Assembly: GCA_963818695.1 (NCBI GenBank)
Contig: CAWFTG010000009.1
Location: 868,001-932,000, forward strand
From: AP-15 sp963818695
GTDB taxonomy: Bacteria > Pseudomonadota > Alphaproteobacteria > ATCC43930 > CGMCC-115725
Length of the DNA: 64,000 nucleotides
Direction of reading: 5' to 3'
Position numbers and translations under genes: made by a program. Shown in pieces: positions 1-10,878 of this stretch (position 1 is the stretch's first letter; each line of letters opens with the position of its first letter). Below the pieces are notes generated by a model that was given only the letters and a program-made list of their open reading frames with translations, was not told the DNA's origin and did not search any database.

Positions 1-1
1 C

Positions 2-1787
2 GCAGGGATCCTGAGCCTGTACGAACGCAGCTTGCGCAAGGCATTGCAATGGCCATCCCTCGTCATGCTGAGCTTGTTGGCGACGCTGTGCCTGGGTATC
101 TACCTGGTCAAGATAGTTCCAAAGGGCTTCTTTCCCACTCAGGACATTGGTCTGATGTTCGGCGGCATTCAGGCCGACCAGAGCATCTCGTTCCAGCTGA
201 TGGAAGAAAAGCTCACCCGGTTCGTTGACATCATTCGGCACGATCCCGCGGTCCAGAGCGTCAGTGCGTTTACCGGCGGCGGCCAGACCAATTCCGCTTT
301 TGTGTTCGTCGTGTTGAAACCGTTGTCCGAGCGCCACGTCTCGATGCAGCAGGTCATGGCCCGGTTGCGGCCCAAGTTCAACGAGGTCGCGGGTGCCCGG
401 CTCTTTCTCCAAGGAGCGCAGGACATACGCGCCGGCGGGCGCGCCAACAACGCGCAGTACCAGTACACCCTGCAAGGCGACGACGCCAACGACATCTATG
501 AGTGGGCGCCAAAGCTCGAGACCGCATTGCAAAAGGTGCCGCTGCTGACCGACGTCAATCTCGATCAGCAGCAAAAGGGGCTCGAGACCGATTTGGTGAT
601 AGACCGCGCGTCCGCGGCGCGGCTTCGGGCTGACAGTGAGCCAAATCGACAATACCCTCTACGATGCCTTCGGCCAACGCCAAGTGTCGGTGATCTATGC
701 GGCGCAAAACCAGTATCATGTCATCATGGAGGTGGCGCCCGAGTTCTGGCAGAACCCCGATACCCTGAACCAGATTTATGTCAGCACCAGCGGCGGCTCG
801 GTTGGCGGCACGAAAGCAACCAACGCCCTTGCCGGAACGGTCCTGGCCAAGGTGCCGGCAGCAAATAGTGCCAATGCACAGACCACCACCGCGCAGATCG
901 CCGGCGACACGGCGCGCAATTTGGCGAACAATTCCCTTGCCAACACCGGCCGCGGCGCTACCTCGACGGGCGCTCCGGTCAGCACATCTCATGAGACGAT
1001 GGTGCCGCTTTCCGCCTTTGCCCATTTTGGCCCGGGCAACACGCCGCTCGCGGTCAATCACCAAAATCTCTTTGTCGCGTCGACGATCTCGTTCAATCTG
1101 GCGCCGGGCGTCTCGCTCAGCCAGGCGACGGCGGCAATCGACGATAAGATGCGCCAGCTCGGGGTGCCGGCATCGATCCATGGCAGCTTTCAGGGCACGG
1201 CCGCAGTCTTTCAGAAATCGCTCGCTAATGAGCCGGTCCTGATCGCCGCCGCGCTGCTTGCAGTATATATCGTACTGGGAGTTCTCTATGAGAGCTACGT
1301 TCACCCGATCACAATCCTGTCGACCCTGCCGTCGGCCGGGGTCGGCGCGGTGCTGGCGCTGATCGCAACCAATACCGAGTTCAGCATCATGGCGCTGATC
1401 GGCGTTATCCTCCTGATCGGGATCGTCAAGAAGAACGCGATCATGATGATCGATTTCGCGCTCGATGCCGAGCGCAGCCTGGGATTGAGCTCGCGCGAGG
1501 CTATCTACGAAGCCTGTGTCAAACGCTTCCGGCCAATCACGATGACGACGATGGCCGCGATGCTCGGCGCATTGCCGCTGGCGATCGGCTTTGGCGAAGG
1601 CTCCGAATTGCGCCGCCCGCTCGGTATCTCGATCGTCGGCGGACTGATCGTCAGCCAATTGCTCACCCTTTACACGACGCCGGTCATTTACCTCTATCTC
1701 GACCGCCTGCGACTGTGGGGCAGGCGCCGTTGGCGGATCCGCCATCCGCGCTTCTACTCGGGCCATATCCCCGCACCCGGCGAGTGA
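2..1787 (+). pseudogene. RND multidrug efflux permease, 3' part, frameshifted
   Basis: C-terminal half of an inner-membrane RND (HAE1-type) proton-driven drug pump; the 5' half lies outside the window. Reading from position 2 gives a membrane segment (about 60-115) followed by VPKGFFP, the usual entry into the second periplasmic porter domain; the last membrane segments lie at about 1230-1720 and include a GIVKKNAIMMIDFA stretch typical of the family. A net +1 base at about 624-626 (ttcggg where the neighbouring paralogue has tcggg at the same place) breaks the frame; the correct reading resumes at 636 (SQIDNTLYDAFGQRQ). The C-terminal 180 residues are almost identical to those of the next gene, so the two are tandem paralogues, as in MdtB/MdtC pairs. 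A membrane-fusion protein gene would be expected upstream, out of view. Frameshift could be real or a sequence error. Confidence 0.85.
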
Positions 1788-1992
1788 GCACCTGCCGCAA
1801 AAGGACGCGCTCGTCCGATTCGGAGTCGAGTTGTGCGATCTTTTCCACGTTATCATCTTCGGCGGGCTCAATTTCAGCCGGTTGCGGAAGTTGTCCGTGG
1901 CGCTGGTCGCTTTTCTCGGCTCCCACCGGCCCTTGGGACCTGCGACGCTGCCGGTTTGGCGGCGACACTGCTAGCGCGGAGGGCGCCAGGCG

Positions 1993-4900
1993 GTGAGTTT
2001 TTCGGCGCCGTTTGTCGAGCGGCCGGTCGCGACCACGCTGCTCACTCTTGGCATAGCCCTCGCCGGGTTTTTCGCTTACCTGAAGCTTCCTATAGCGCCT
2101 CTGCCGCAGATCGATTTCCCCGCAATTTCGGTGGTTGCGACAATGCCCGGGGCGAACCCCGAAACTATGGCGGCGACCGTAGCGACACCGCTCGAACGCC
2201 ATCTCGGAGTAATCGCCGATGTCACCGAGATGACCTCGGAGAGTTCAGTCGGTCAGAGTTATATTACGCTGCAATTTGGCCTCAATCGAAACATTGACGG
2301 CGCAGCCCGTGATGTTCAGGCAGCAATCAATGCGGCGCGTGCCGACCTGCCGGCCAGTCTGCGCCGGAACCCGACCTACCACAAATCCAATCCCACCGGC
2401 CCGCCGATCGCGATCCTTGCGATGACCTCGGACACGCTGACGCGGGGGCAGATCTACGATGCCGCATCGACCGTGGTGCAGCAGGCGCTCTCACGAATTG
2501 ACGGGATCGGCCAGGTGACGATCAGCGGCAGCTCTCTGCCGGCGGTGCGGGTCGAGTTGAACCCGCTCGCGCTGTCCAAATATGGGATCGGGCTCGAAGA
2601 CGTCCGTGCTGCGCTCGCCTCGGCCAATGCCCGCACCCCCAAGGGCGCCATCGAAGACGGTAACCGCCGCTTCCAGGTCTATACCAATGACCAGGCGAAC
2701 CGTGCGGACGAATACCGTCCATTAGTGATCGCCTATCGCAACGGTGCGCCGGTGCGGCTCACCGATATCGGCGACGTCCGCGATTTAGTCGAGAATTTGC
2801 GCAACCTTGGGCTGTTGAACGGTAAACCGGCAGTTTTGGTAACGCTCTACCGGCAGCCGGCTGCGAACATTATCGAGACCATCGATCGCGTCAAGTCAAT
2901 CTTGCCACAGATCGCGGCCTCGATCCCTGGGGCCATCCGGCTCGAGCTGACAATGGACCGGACCCTGACGATCAAGGCCTCGCTGCACGACGTAGAGCGC
3001 GCGCTCGTCATCGCCGTCTGTCTGGTCGTCCTGGTTGTCTTCGTGTTTCTGCGCAATTTGCGCGCGATCCTGATCCCGAGCGTGGCGTTGCCGGTGTCAC
3101 TTATCGGCACCTTCGCCGTGATGTACCTGTTGGGCTATAGCCTCAACAACCTGTCGCTGATGGCGCTGACAATTTCGGCCGGATTGGTGGTCGACGATAC
3201 GATCGTCGTGCTGGAGAACATAACGCGGCACATCGAGGCCGGGATGACGCGGATGCAAGCCGCTCTGCAAGGCGCCCGCGAGGTCACCTTCACCGTCTTG
3301 TCTATGAGTTTTTCGCTAATCGCGGTCTTTGTGCCGATTTTGCTGATGGGAGGCATTATTGGGCGGATGTTTCGCGAGTTCGCGGTGACCCTTTCGGTGG
3401 CGATCGTGATCTCGCTGATCGTCTCGCTGACGACGACCCCGATGATGTGCGCCTATCTGCTGGCCGCCCGACATGAACGGGCCTCTGGGCGGCTGAACCG
3501 AGCGGGCGAACGTATCTTCGAGGCGATGCTGATCGTGCACGGCTGCGATTCTGCGCCGAGTACTGCGATGGCCGGCTGTCGTCATGTTGAGCCTGTGTCT
3601 GACGATAGGTTCTGCCATTTGGCTTTTTGTGATTGTTCCCAAGGGATTTGTTCCGCTGCAGGACAACGGGTTGATTAGGGGTGGCGTCTTGGTCGACCAA
3701 AGCAGCTCGTTTCAGCTGATCCAGCAGAAGCTGGCCCAGTCTCTCGAAATCATCCATCAGGACCCGGCGGTCCAGACCGTCGGCGGCTCGACAGGGTGGA
3801 CGAACGACGGCGTAGTATTCGCAATCCTAAAACCGCTGTCCGAGCGCGGTGCGTCGGTCCAGCAAGTGATGGACCGTCTGCATCGGAAAATCGACCAGAT
3901 GGGCGCCGATTCCTGGTTTGCCGGAATCCAAGACATTTGGCTCGGCGAGCATTGGAGCCAATACCAGTACACCCTTTTGGCCGACAACACCGAAGACATC
4001 TCCGAATGGGCGCCCAAAGTCGAGGCCGCTCTGAAAAACGTGCCGCTTTTGAAGTGGGTCACTCTCGACCAGCGTCTGCACGGGCTTGAGACGGATCTGA
4101 TCATCGACCGCAGCAGCGCGGCGCGGCTCGGGCTCACGATCGATCAGATCGATAACACCCTCTACGATGCATTCGGCCAACGCCAGGTATCGACTATCTA
4201 TGCGGCGCAGAACCAATACCACGTCGTCATGGAGGTGGCCTCCGAGTTCCGGCAGAACCCGGAAGCCTTGAACCAGGTCTATATCAGCACCAGCGGAGGC
4301 TCGGTCAGCGGCGCGCAGTCGACTGAGCCTCTGACCGGTACGGTGTCCGCCAAGGCGCCGGGTCGCAATAACAGGAGCAGCAGCGGCGCGACGACCGCTC
4401 AGATCGTGGGCGATCCTGCACGCAACTTGGCCACTAACGGCTTGGCCAACAACGGTCGCGGCGGCACCTCGACTGGCGCCGCGGTCAGCACGTCTCGAGA
4501 AACAATGGTACCGCTCTCCGCGATCGCCCATTTTCAGCTTGGCAATACGCCGCTCTCGGTCAAGCACGAAAACCTGTCTGTCGCCGCGAACATCTCGTTC
4601 AACCTCATGCCGGGCGTCCCGCTCAGCCAGGCGACGACGGCCATCGAAGATCAGATCCGGCAGCTTCATTTGCCGGTGTCGATTCGCGGCGGCTTCCGGG
4701 GTAGCGCCAGAGCCTTTGAGAAATCGCTTGCTGATGAGCCGGTTCTGATCGCCGCTGCGCTACTTGCGGTCTATATCGTGCTGGGCACGCTTTACGAGAG
4801 CTATGTTCACCCGATCACGATCCTTTCCACCTTGCCCTCGGCTGGGGTCGGCGCGGTACTCGCCTTGATTGTCACCGATACCGAGTTCAGCATCGTCGCG

Positions 4901-5293
4901 CTGATCGGCGTTATTTTGTTGATCGGGATCGTCAAGAAGAACGCGATCATGATGATCGATTTCGCCCTCCACGCCGAACGCAGCGAGGGTCTGAGCTCGC
5001 GCGAGGCGATCTATCAGGCCTGCCTCAAACGCTTCCGGCCGATCATGATGACGACGATGGCGGCGATGCTCGGCGCGTTACCGCTGGCGATTGGCTTCGG
5101 CGAAGGCTCCGAACTGCGCCGCCCGCTCGGTATCACGATCGTCGGCGGGCTGATCGTCAGCCAATTGCTCACCCTTTACACGACGCCGGTCATCTACCTC
5201 TATCTCGACCGCTGGCGGCTGTGGGGCGGGCGCCGTTGGCGGATCCGCCATCCGCGTTTCTACCCGGGCCGTGTCCCCGAACCGGGGGAATGA
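1993..5293 (+). pseudogene. RND multidrug efflux permease, frameshifted
   Basis: Second RND permease, complete apart from one frameshift. A GTG start at 1993 follows GGAGG at about 1978. N-terminal FVERPVATTLL, periplasmic porter domains, and the TM4 motif GLVVDDTIVVLENI (two aspartates of the proton relay) are present up to about 3540. A net +1 base at 3541-3542 (cacggctgcg, expected cacgctgcg) shifts the frame; translation resumes as ILRRVLRWPAVVMLSL and runs to 5293. Joined, the protein would be about 1,100 residues, slightly longer than the roughly 1,030 normal for the family because of a Gly/Ser/Thr/Ala-rich insertion encoded at about 4285-4500. The same insertion is in the upstream paralogue. 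It is followed 30 bases later by the outer-membrane component, so it belongs to one efflux operon that would export hydrophobic drugs if intact. Confidence 0.88.
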
Positions 5294-5323
5294 GCCGCTA
5301 GCCGCCATAGTCGCGAGGGGGGG

Positions 5324-6823
5324 ATGAAACGGGCGCGCCCCATGGGCGTCCTAACCGCTGTAGTGCTGCTCTCAGCATGCACGGTCGGACCCGATTATCA
5401 GCGGCCGAGCGCCCCGGTGCCGGCGCAGTACAAGGAGGCGGGCTGGAAGGTCGGCGAGCCGCTCGACGCGATTGATCGCGGCGCCTGGTGGTCGGTCTAC
5501 AAGGATCCGCTGCTCGGCGATCTCGAAAGCCAAATTGACATCTCCAACCAGAACCTGAAAGCCGCCGAGGCGGCTTTCAGTCAGTCAGAATTCATCGTTG
5601 CCCAGGCGCGCGCCGCCTTCTTTCCCACCGTCGATTTGAATGCCAGCGCGCAGCGTTCGCGAACCGGCGGTGGCTCCAGCAGCAGCACGGGGGCCGGCCG
5701 ATCCGGGTTCACCAGCAGCTCGTTCAGCACCTCCGCGTCGGCGAGCTGGGCGCCGGATCTCTGGGGTAGGGTCCGCCGCACTGTCGAAAGCGATGTGGCG
5801 AACGCGCAGGCGAGCGCCGGCGATCTCGCCAGTGCGCGCCTGTCGGCTCAGGGCACGTTGGCCAGCGACTACCTGCAGCTGAGGATGTCTGACGAGCTGA
5901 AGCGCCTGTTCGACGCCGCGGCCGGGTACTATGCCGAATCGCTGCGCATCACCCGCAACCAGTATCAGAGCGGCACCACCGACCAGTCGGCCGTCGCCCA
6001 GGCCGAGGCGCAACTCGAAAGCACCCAAGCGCAGGCGATCGCAGTCGGCGTGACTCGCGCCCAGCTCGAGCACGCGATCGCGGTTCTGATCGGCAAGCCG
6101 CCCGCCGATTTTTCGATCCCGCCAACGGAAGCGAGGATCGCGGTGCCGGTGATACCGGCAGAGATGCCGTCTGCGCTTTTGGAGCGCCGCCCGGACATCG
6201 CCGCTTCAGAACGGCTGATGGCGGCCTCCAATGCCCAGATCGGCGTCGCGGTGGCGGCGTTTTATCCCAATATCACTCTTACGGGCGATTATGGGACTTC
6301 GGCGTTGACTCTGAACCGTCTGCTGGCCACTACGAGCCGCTTCTGGGCGTTCGGCTCGAACCTCGTGCAGACCGTATTCGACGCCGGCGCGCGCAGCGCC
6401 CAAGTCGAGGAGGCCCTCGCCGTCTTTGACCAAGACGTCGCGAATTACCGGCAGACCGTGCTCACCGCATTCCAGCAGGTCGAGGACCAGCTCGCCGCTC
6501 TGCGCATCCTCGCCCAGGAAGCCGAGGTTCAGGACAAGGCCGTGGCCGCGGCATTCGAGGCCGCGCGGATCCTCAACAACCAGTATTTGGCCGGCACCGT
6601 CGCGTTTACCAGTGTTATCGTCGCCGATCAGACAGCGCTGGCCAACGCCGAGACGGCCGTCAATATCCGGCAGAGCCGGCTCGTCGCCAGCGCCGCGCTG
6701 GTGCAGGCGCTGGGTGGCGGCTGGGATGCCGGGCAATTGCCAAGCCGCGAGCGCATCGAGGAGGACGCCCCGCTCAATTTCAGCCCGCTGCCGCCACCGA
6801 TACCCGAGGTAAGCGCCCGCTGA
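5324..6823 (+). CDS. Outer-membrane efflux lipoprotein, NodT/OprM family
   Basis: Outer-membrane channel of a tripartite efflux pump. The 499-residue length is normal. The N-terminus is a lipoprotein signal with a lipobox LLSAC, followed by TVGPDYQRP, the standard start of mature NodT-type proteins. Two OEP repeats rich in coiled-coil helices follow, each ending in a trans-barrel strand region; ERRPDIAASERLMAASNAQIGVA is the characteristic second-repeat motif (given here in part: RRPDIAASE). A Ser/Gly-rich loop sits at about residues 105-130. ATG at 5324 is preceded by GAGGGGGG. It lies 30 bases after the second RND permease and closes the operon. It would dock with the RND pump through a periplasmic adaptor encoded outside the window. 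Confidence 0.93.
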   Translation: MKRARPMGVLTAVVLLSACTVGPDYQRPSAPVPAQYKEAGWKVGEPLDAIDRGAWWSVYKDPLLGDLESQIDISNQNLKAAEAAFSQSEFIVAQARAAFFPTVDLNASAQRSRTGGGSSSSTGAGRSGFTSSSFSTSASASWAPDLWGRVRRTVESDVANAQASAGDLASARLSAQGTLASDYLQLRMSDELKRLFDAAAGYYAESLRITRNQYQSGTTDQSAVAQAEAQLESTQAQAIAVGVTRAQLEHAIAVLIGKPPADFSIPPTEARIAVPVIPAEMPSALLERRPDIAASERLMAASNAQIGVAVAAFYPNITLTGDYGTSALTLNRLLATTSRFWAFGSNLVQTVFDAGARSAQVEEALAVFDQDVANYRQTVLTAFQQVEDQLAALRILAQEAEVQDKAVAAAFEAARILNNQYLAGTVAFTSVIVADQTALANAETAVNIRQSRLVASAALVQALGGGWDAGQLPSRERIEEDAPLNFSPLPPPIPEVSAR

Positions 6824-6899
6824 GCCTCCGCTCAAGCCAATGTGATTCGCAAATCGCGCGGATGCGGTAGAATTGGGTTAACGCGCGAAAGGAGGAGAG

Positions 6900-7370
6900 A
6901 TGGCTTACCAAAGCATGGACCGGCCGCGTTACGTGGTTCCCGCCTTGGGAACCGTGTACAGCGCTATCGAGGTCTACAGCTGGCCGCTGGTGCGTGCCGC
7001 GACTGGGTTCTTTTTTCTGCCGCACGGCATGCAGAAGCTCTTCGGGTTCTGGGGCGGCGATATTGCCAAGACCGCCGAAGGCTTTGCCAAGCAAGGGCTG
7101 CACCCGGCGTGGTTCTGGGCCCACTACATCGGCTGCCTCGAGTTTTTCGGTGGAATTTGCCTGATCCTTGGCTTGTTGACGCGGCCGGTCGCGGCGCTGT
7201 TCGCCGGCTTCATGTTCGTGGCGGCGTTTCACGTTCACATGCAGATTGGGTGGTTCTGGACAAACCGCGGCATGGAAGTGCCTTTCTATCTGCTGCTGAT
7301 CTGCCTCTCGATTGTGATCCGCGGCGGCGGCCCGCTGTCGCTCGACAGCCGCCTCGGCCGCGAAATCTGA
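6900..7370 (+). CDS. DoxX family membrane protein
   Basis: Small integral membrane protein of 156 residues with four predicted membrane segments (about 28-48, 74-95, 98-120 and 130-147). RAATGFFFLPHGMQKLFGF is the DoxX signature, and GCLEFFGGICLILGLLTRP marks the second segment. The start ATG at 6900 has a very strong ribosome site, AAAGGAGGAGAG. DoxX proteins are linked in different bacteria to thiol/redox stress and quinone biology, but no substrate can be read from the sequence. It is followed 32 bases later by the hydantoinase A reading frame, on the same strand, so the two could be cotranscribed. Confidence 0.88.
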   Translation: MAYQSMDRPRYVVPALGTVYSAIEVYSWPLVRAATGFFFLPHGMQKLFGFWGGDIAKTAEGFAKQGLHPAWFWAHYIGCLEFFGGICLILGLLTRPVAALFAGFMFVAAFHVHMQIGWFWTNRGMEVPFYLLLICLSIVIRGGGPLSLDSRLGREI

Positions 7371-7402
7371 CCGGCGATCACCGTACAGAATTGCGAGAGG
7401 GT

Positions 7403-9522
7403 GTGGTGGAAGAGGGCGGAAGACTGGGTGTCGATATCGGCGGCACTTTTACCGATGTGGCGCTCGAAGCGGCCGGGCGCCGCTACAGCGCCAAGATCCT
7501 GACCACCCCGGAGGCGCCCGAGCGCGCCGTCCTCGAAGCGATCGGCACGGTGCTGCGCGAAGCGGCGCTCGCGCCGGCGGATCTGTCGATCATCATTCAC
7601 GGCACGACCTTGGCGACCAACGCGATCATCGAGCGCAAGGGCGCCAAGACCGCGCTGCTTGACCACCGAGGGCTTCCGCGACACGATCGAGATCCGGCAC
7701 GAGAACCGGTTCGAGCAATACGACGTCAACATCGACCTGCCGCCGCCATTGGTGCCGCGCCGGCTGCGCTTCCCGGTACGCGAGCGGATCGACGCCCGCG
7801 GCCGGGTGCTCGTGCCGCTCGACGAGGCGGGGGTGTCCTCGCTGGCCGACCGGCTCGCCGCCGCCGGCGTCCAGTCGGTCGCGATCGGTTTTCTGCACAG
7901 CTTCACCAATCCGGCGCATGAGCGCCGCGCCGGCGAGATCCTCGCCGACCGGCTGCCCGGGGTTCCGGTCACCCTGTCGAGCGACGTGTCGCCCGAGATG
8001 CGCGAATACGAGCGCTTCTCGACGGCCTGCGCCAACGCTTATGTCCAGCCATTGATCGGCCGATACCTCGCCGATCTCGAAGCAATGCTGCGGCGTGAAG
8101 GTTTCGTCTGCCCGCTGTTTCTGATGCTGTCCGGCGGCGGGCTGACGTCCGTCGAGACCGCGATCCGCTTCCCGGTGCGGCTTGTCGAATCAGGTCCTGC
8201 GGGCGGCGCGATCTTCGCTGCCGAGATCGCCCGGCAATGCCGCCTCGACAAGGTGCTGTCCTACGACATGGGCGGCACGACCGCGAAAATCTGCCTGATC
8301 GACGATTTGAGGCCGCAAACCAATCGAGCGTTCGAGGTCGCGCGCATCTACCGCTTCAAGAAAGGCAGCGGACTGCCGTTGCGCATCCCGGTCATCGAGA
8401 TGGTCGAGATCGGCGCCGGCGGCGGCTCGATCGCGCGGGTCGACCGGCTGAAACGGATCACCGTCGGGCCCGACAGCGCCGGGGCCGATCCGGGCCCCGC
8501 TTGCTACGGGCGGGGCGGCACGGCGCCGACCGTGACCGATGCGGACCTGCTGCTCGGCCGCATCGATCCGGCAGGATTTTCCGGCGGGCGCATGGCGCTC
8601 GACCGCGGCGCTGCCGAGACGGCGATACGACAGGATGTGGCCGAGCCCCTGGCGCTGGCTCCTGAGCTGGCCGCGCTCGGGGTAAGCGAGATCGTCGACG
8701 AGAACATGGCCAACGCGGCACGCGTCCACGCGATCGAAAGCGGCAAGGACGCGCGCGGCCGCACCCTCGTCGCATTCGGCGGCGCCGCGCCGTTGCACGC
8801 CGCGCGCATGGCCGAAAAATTGGGGCTCGACCGCGTGCTGGTGCCGTCCTATGCCGGCGTGGGCTCGGCGGTCGGCTTTCTGCGCGCGCCGATCGCCTAC
8901 GAGATCGTGCGATCCTCACTCCAGCGCCTCGATGAATTCGATGCCGCCGCCGCCAACGCTCTCTTCGCCGCAATGCGCGCCGAAGCCGAACCCATCGTCC
9001 GCCGCGGCGCCGGCGACCAGCCGCTGAGCGAAACCCGCTCCGCCTTCATGCGCTACCGCGGCCAAGGCCACGAGATCGCCGTGCCCTTGCCGGCCCGACC
9101 CTATCGCGGCGACGACGCAGCGCTGCTCCACGCCGCCTTCGAGGAGGCCTACCGCCGCCTCTACAGCCGCGTCATCCCCGGCGTCGAGGTCGAAATCCTC
9201 AGCTGGGTGATGCTGCTCTCGGCGCCCGGTCCCGACCGAAACCGAGACTGCTACGCCGGCATCGCCGCGCTATTCACCCGAGCCCGCGCGTGTCCGCTCG
9301 GTCTTTGATCCCGAGGCCGGCGAATTCATCGAGGTCGCGATCCACGACCGCCGCGACCTCAAGCCCGGCGCCGTCATCCCCGGTCCCGCCGTCATCGTCG
9401 AAGACGAGACCTCGACCGTAGTCAGCCGCCTCTTCGACGCCCGCATCGACGCCTTCGGCTACATCGAGCTGACACTCGGTGCAGCCCGGGCCTCCTCCGG
9501 CGATCGTATTGCGGCTGCGTAA
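7403..9522 (+). pseudogene. hyuA: Hydantoinase/oxoprolinase A subunit, two frameshifts
   Basis: ATP-dependent hydantoinase/5-oxoprolinase alpha subunit (actin-like ATPase fold). It begins GVDIGGTFTDVALE, the phosphate-1 motif of the family, and carries HGTTLATNAIIERKGAKTALL; further on are SGPAGGAIFAA, YDMGGTTAKICL and GAGGGSIARVD. Two net +1 bases disrupt it: at 7659-7660 (ctgcttgacc, expected ctgctgacc, after which TTEGFRDTIEIRHENRFEQYD continues) and at 9228-9229 (gcgcccggtcc, after which VPTETETATPASPRYS leads to FDPEAGEFIE and GPAVIVEDETSTVV). The corrected protein would be about 705 residues, usual for the family. GTG at 7403 or 7406 is the likely start. Its partner, hydantoinase B, is 7 kb downstream instead of adjacent. 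The last 14 residues after GYIELTL look unrelated to the family and may come from a junction. Confidence 0.85.
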
Positions 9523-9649
9523 GGCGAGGCCGCGCTGTGTGGATGGTAACGCCGCGGGGCACCATCGCGTGCAACTCGGGCTCCATGGTCGTGTCGGTCG
9601 CCGGCACCACGACGGCCACCTTGGCTCGGTAACCAATCAGATCCGGCAC
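9500..9649 (-). pseudogene. Asp/Glu racemase (maleate isomerase-like) N-terminal remnant
   Basis: On the minus strand a GTG codon (9649-9647) sits 5 bases after GGAGGAG and opens a frame reading DLIGYRAKVAVVVPATDTTM and then EPELHAMVPRGVTIHTAR. This matches the start of maleate isomerase / arylmalonate decarboxylase type proteins of the Asp/Glu racemase superfamily, which begin with a GxRxKVGVxVPSTNTxxEPE pattern. After roughly 50 residues the likeness ends, at the 3' end of the hydantoinase A gene on the other strand, and the frame becomes low-complexity antisense. I read this as a gene cut off by a deletion or rearrangement whose ribosome site and first 50 codons survive. Confidence 0.6.
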
Positions 9650-9780
9650 GATGCTCCTCCCAGTCTGATTCAAACCGTGGCTGGTGGAACAATTCCTCGC
9701 ACCGCGCGCACGATAACAGCGAACGACCGCTGACCGTCTGGTAATCCGGCCAGATAGCCGGCGCGAACGTGCCGTTCTAG

Positions 9781-10484
9781 CTAGACGCACAGCTCGTTCG
9801 GCAATGTCTGCAGACGTTGGGCAATCCTGGTCGGGCCGGTCGACCAGCTCGACCAGTAATCTTCGAAGCAGGCGTAGTCGAAGCTCAGCACAATCGGCAC
9901 CTCCACTATCTCCACAAACCCAGTTTTGTGCCAGAGAGCCGCTTGCCCGTTCGCCCAGACGAGAGGGCGCGCTTTCATGTAGTCTCGGAGGGCGCGTATA
10001 CTTTCGTCTAGGACGATCCGGTGTCGTACACCAGATCCTGAGGCGAGTTCCCGCCCCAGAAATCGAACACGCAGCAGGCTACGACCCCACCGCGACGCGT
10101 GACCCGCCGCATCTCCGCAGCAACCCCATTGACCTCTGGGATAACATCGATAGCCAGAGTGGAGATGCAGGCGTCGAACGAGGCATCGGCATATTGCATT
10201 CGGCGTGCGTCGCCGAGCTCGTAGACCGCGTTGGGATGCGCTCGATCGCGGCGTGCACCAATGAGGTAGGGCTCCGAGGCGTCCACTCCGACGGCTATAC
10301 AACCGCGCTCTGCCAACGCCGCCGTGATGACGCCTGTGCCACACCCGACATCGAGCACTCGATCACCTGGCCGGACCCCCGCAAAATCGAGGAAGGGACC
10401 TGCCAGCCGGCGGCTCCATCGTCCCATAAAGTGCTCATAAACCGCCGGATCAATAGCGAGGAACGGCGGTACGGAGATGGCCAT
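9781..10484 (-). pseudogene. SAM-dependent methyltransferase (class I), frameshifted
   Basis: Class I methyltransferase. The first part reads MAISVPPFLAIDPAVYEHFM, then FAGVRPGDRVLDVGCGTGVI (the SAM-binding motif I), GVDASEPYL, and AYADASFDA-type motif (YADASFDACISTLAI), up to CVFDFWGGNSPQDLVYDTGS. Around 10010-10025 the frame changes (one base missing or two extra) and the continuation is VLDESIRALRDYMKARPLVW to IAQRLQTLPNELCV with a stop at 9781. Joined length is about 234 residues, typical for this family. Unlike nearly all other frameshifts in this window, this one is not a simple +1 insertion. Substrate unknown. No operon partner is evident on this strand. Confidence 0.7.
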
Positions 10485-10586
10485 CGTGGACCTCGATTTG
10501 CCCGGATGGGTCAGAAATCGTAGCACAGCTGAGCGCCGCGCGTCTTGAAAGAAGAGCATGCTGGATTATCTAACCGGTCATCTGAA

Positions 10587-10878
10587 GTGACCAGTTGGAG
10601 AGGAGTTCCGGCTGCTCGGATCGTCAGCGCCAGCGAGTTCAAGGCTAAGTGCCTGGACATTCTCGATCGGATCCACAGCAAAGAATTGGAACGGGTCGTT
10701 GTTACCAAGCGGGGTGTTCCCGTGGCCGTCCTCGTGCCGCCCCCGGCCGATGTGAGTAGAGATGGAGCGATTGCACGGGTTTTTGCGGGGGTCCGTCATC
10801 GTCCCGCCGGAACTAGATCTGACGGCGCCCATCGCCGATGAGGCCTTTGCTGCCGACGAAGGTGCGCTCCACCAGTGA
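10587..10878 (+). pseudogene. Phd/YefM-type antitoxin, frameshifted
   Basis: Antitoxin of a type II toxin-antitoxin pair. RIVSASEFKAKCLDILDRI followed by ELERVVVTKRGVPVAVLVPP is the classic Phd/YefM DNA-binding fold. After PPPAD a net +1 base at about 10758-10762 diverts the frame to a stop at 10841; in the corrected frame the tail reads MERLHGFLRGSVIVPPELDL and ADEAFAADEGALHQ and stops at 10878. That stop overlaps the GTG start of the PIN toxin gene (GTGA, 10875-10878), strong evidence that the corrected frame is the ancestral one. The distal part is the toxin-binding region, so the truncated form would probably still bind DNA but neutralise the toxin poorly. GTG at 10587 is the likely start. 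Confidence 0.78.

Noticed and set aside
600..660. Programmed ribosomal frameshift in the RND genes
   Set aside because: No slippery heptamer or downstream structure is evident, and the two paralogues break at different places; mutation or sequence error is simpler.
555..1871. 438-codon open frame on the minus strand
   Set aside because: Antisense of the RND permease; highly charged and Arg-rich, typical of GC-rich shadow frames.
9804..10523. 239-codon open frame on the plus strand
   Set aside because: Antisense of the methyltransferase; no ribosome site or family motif.
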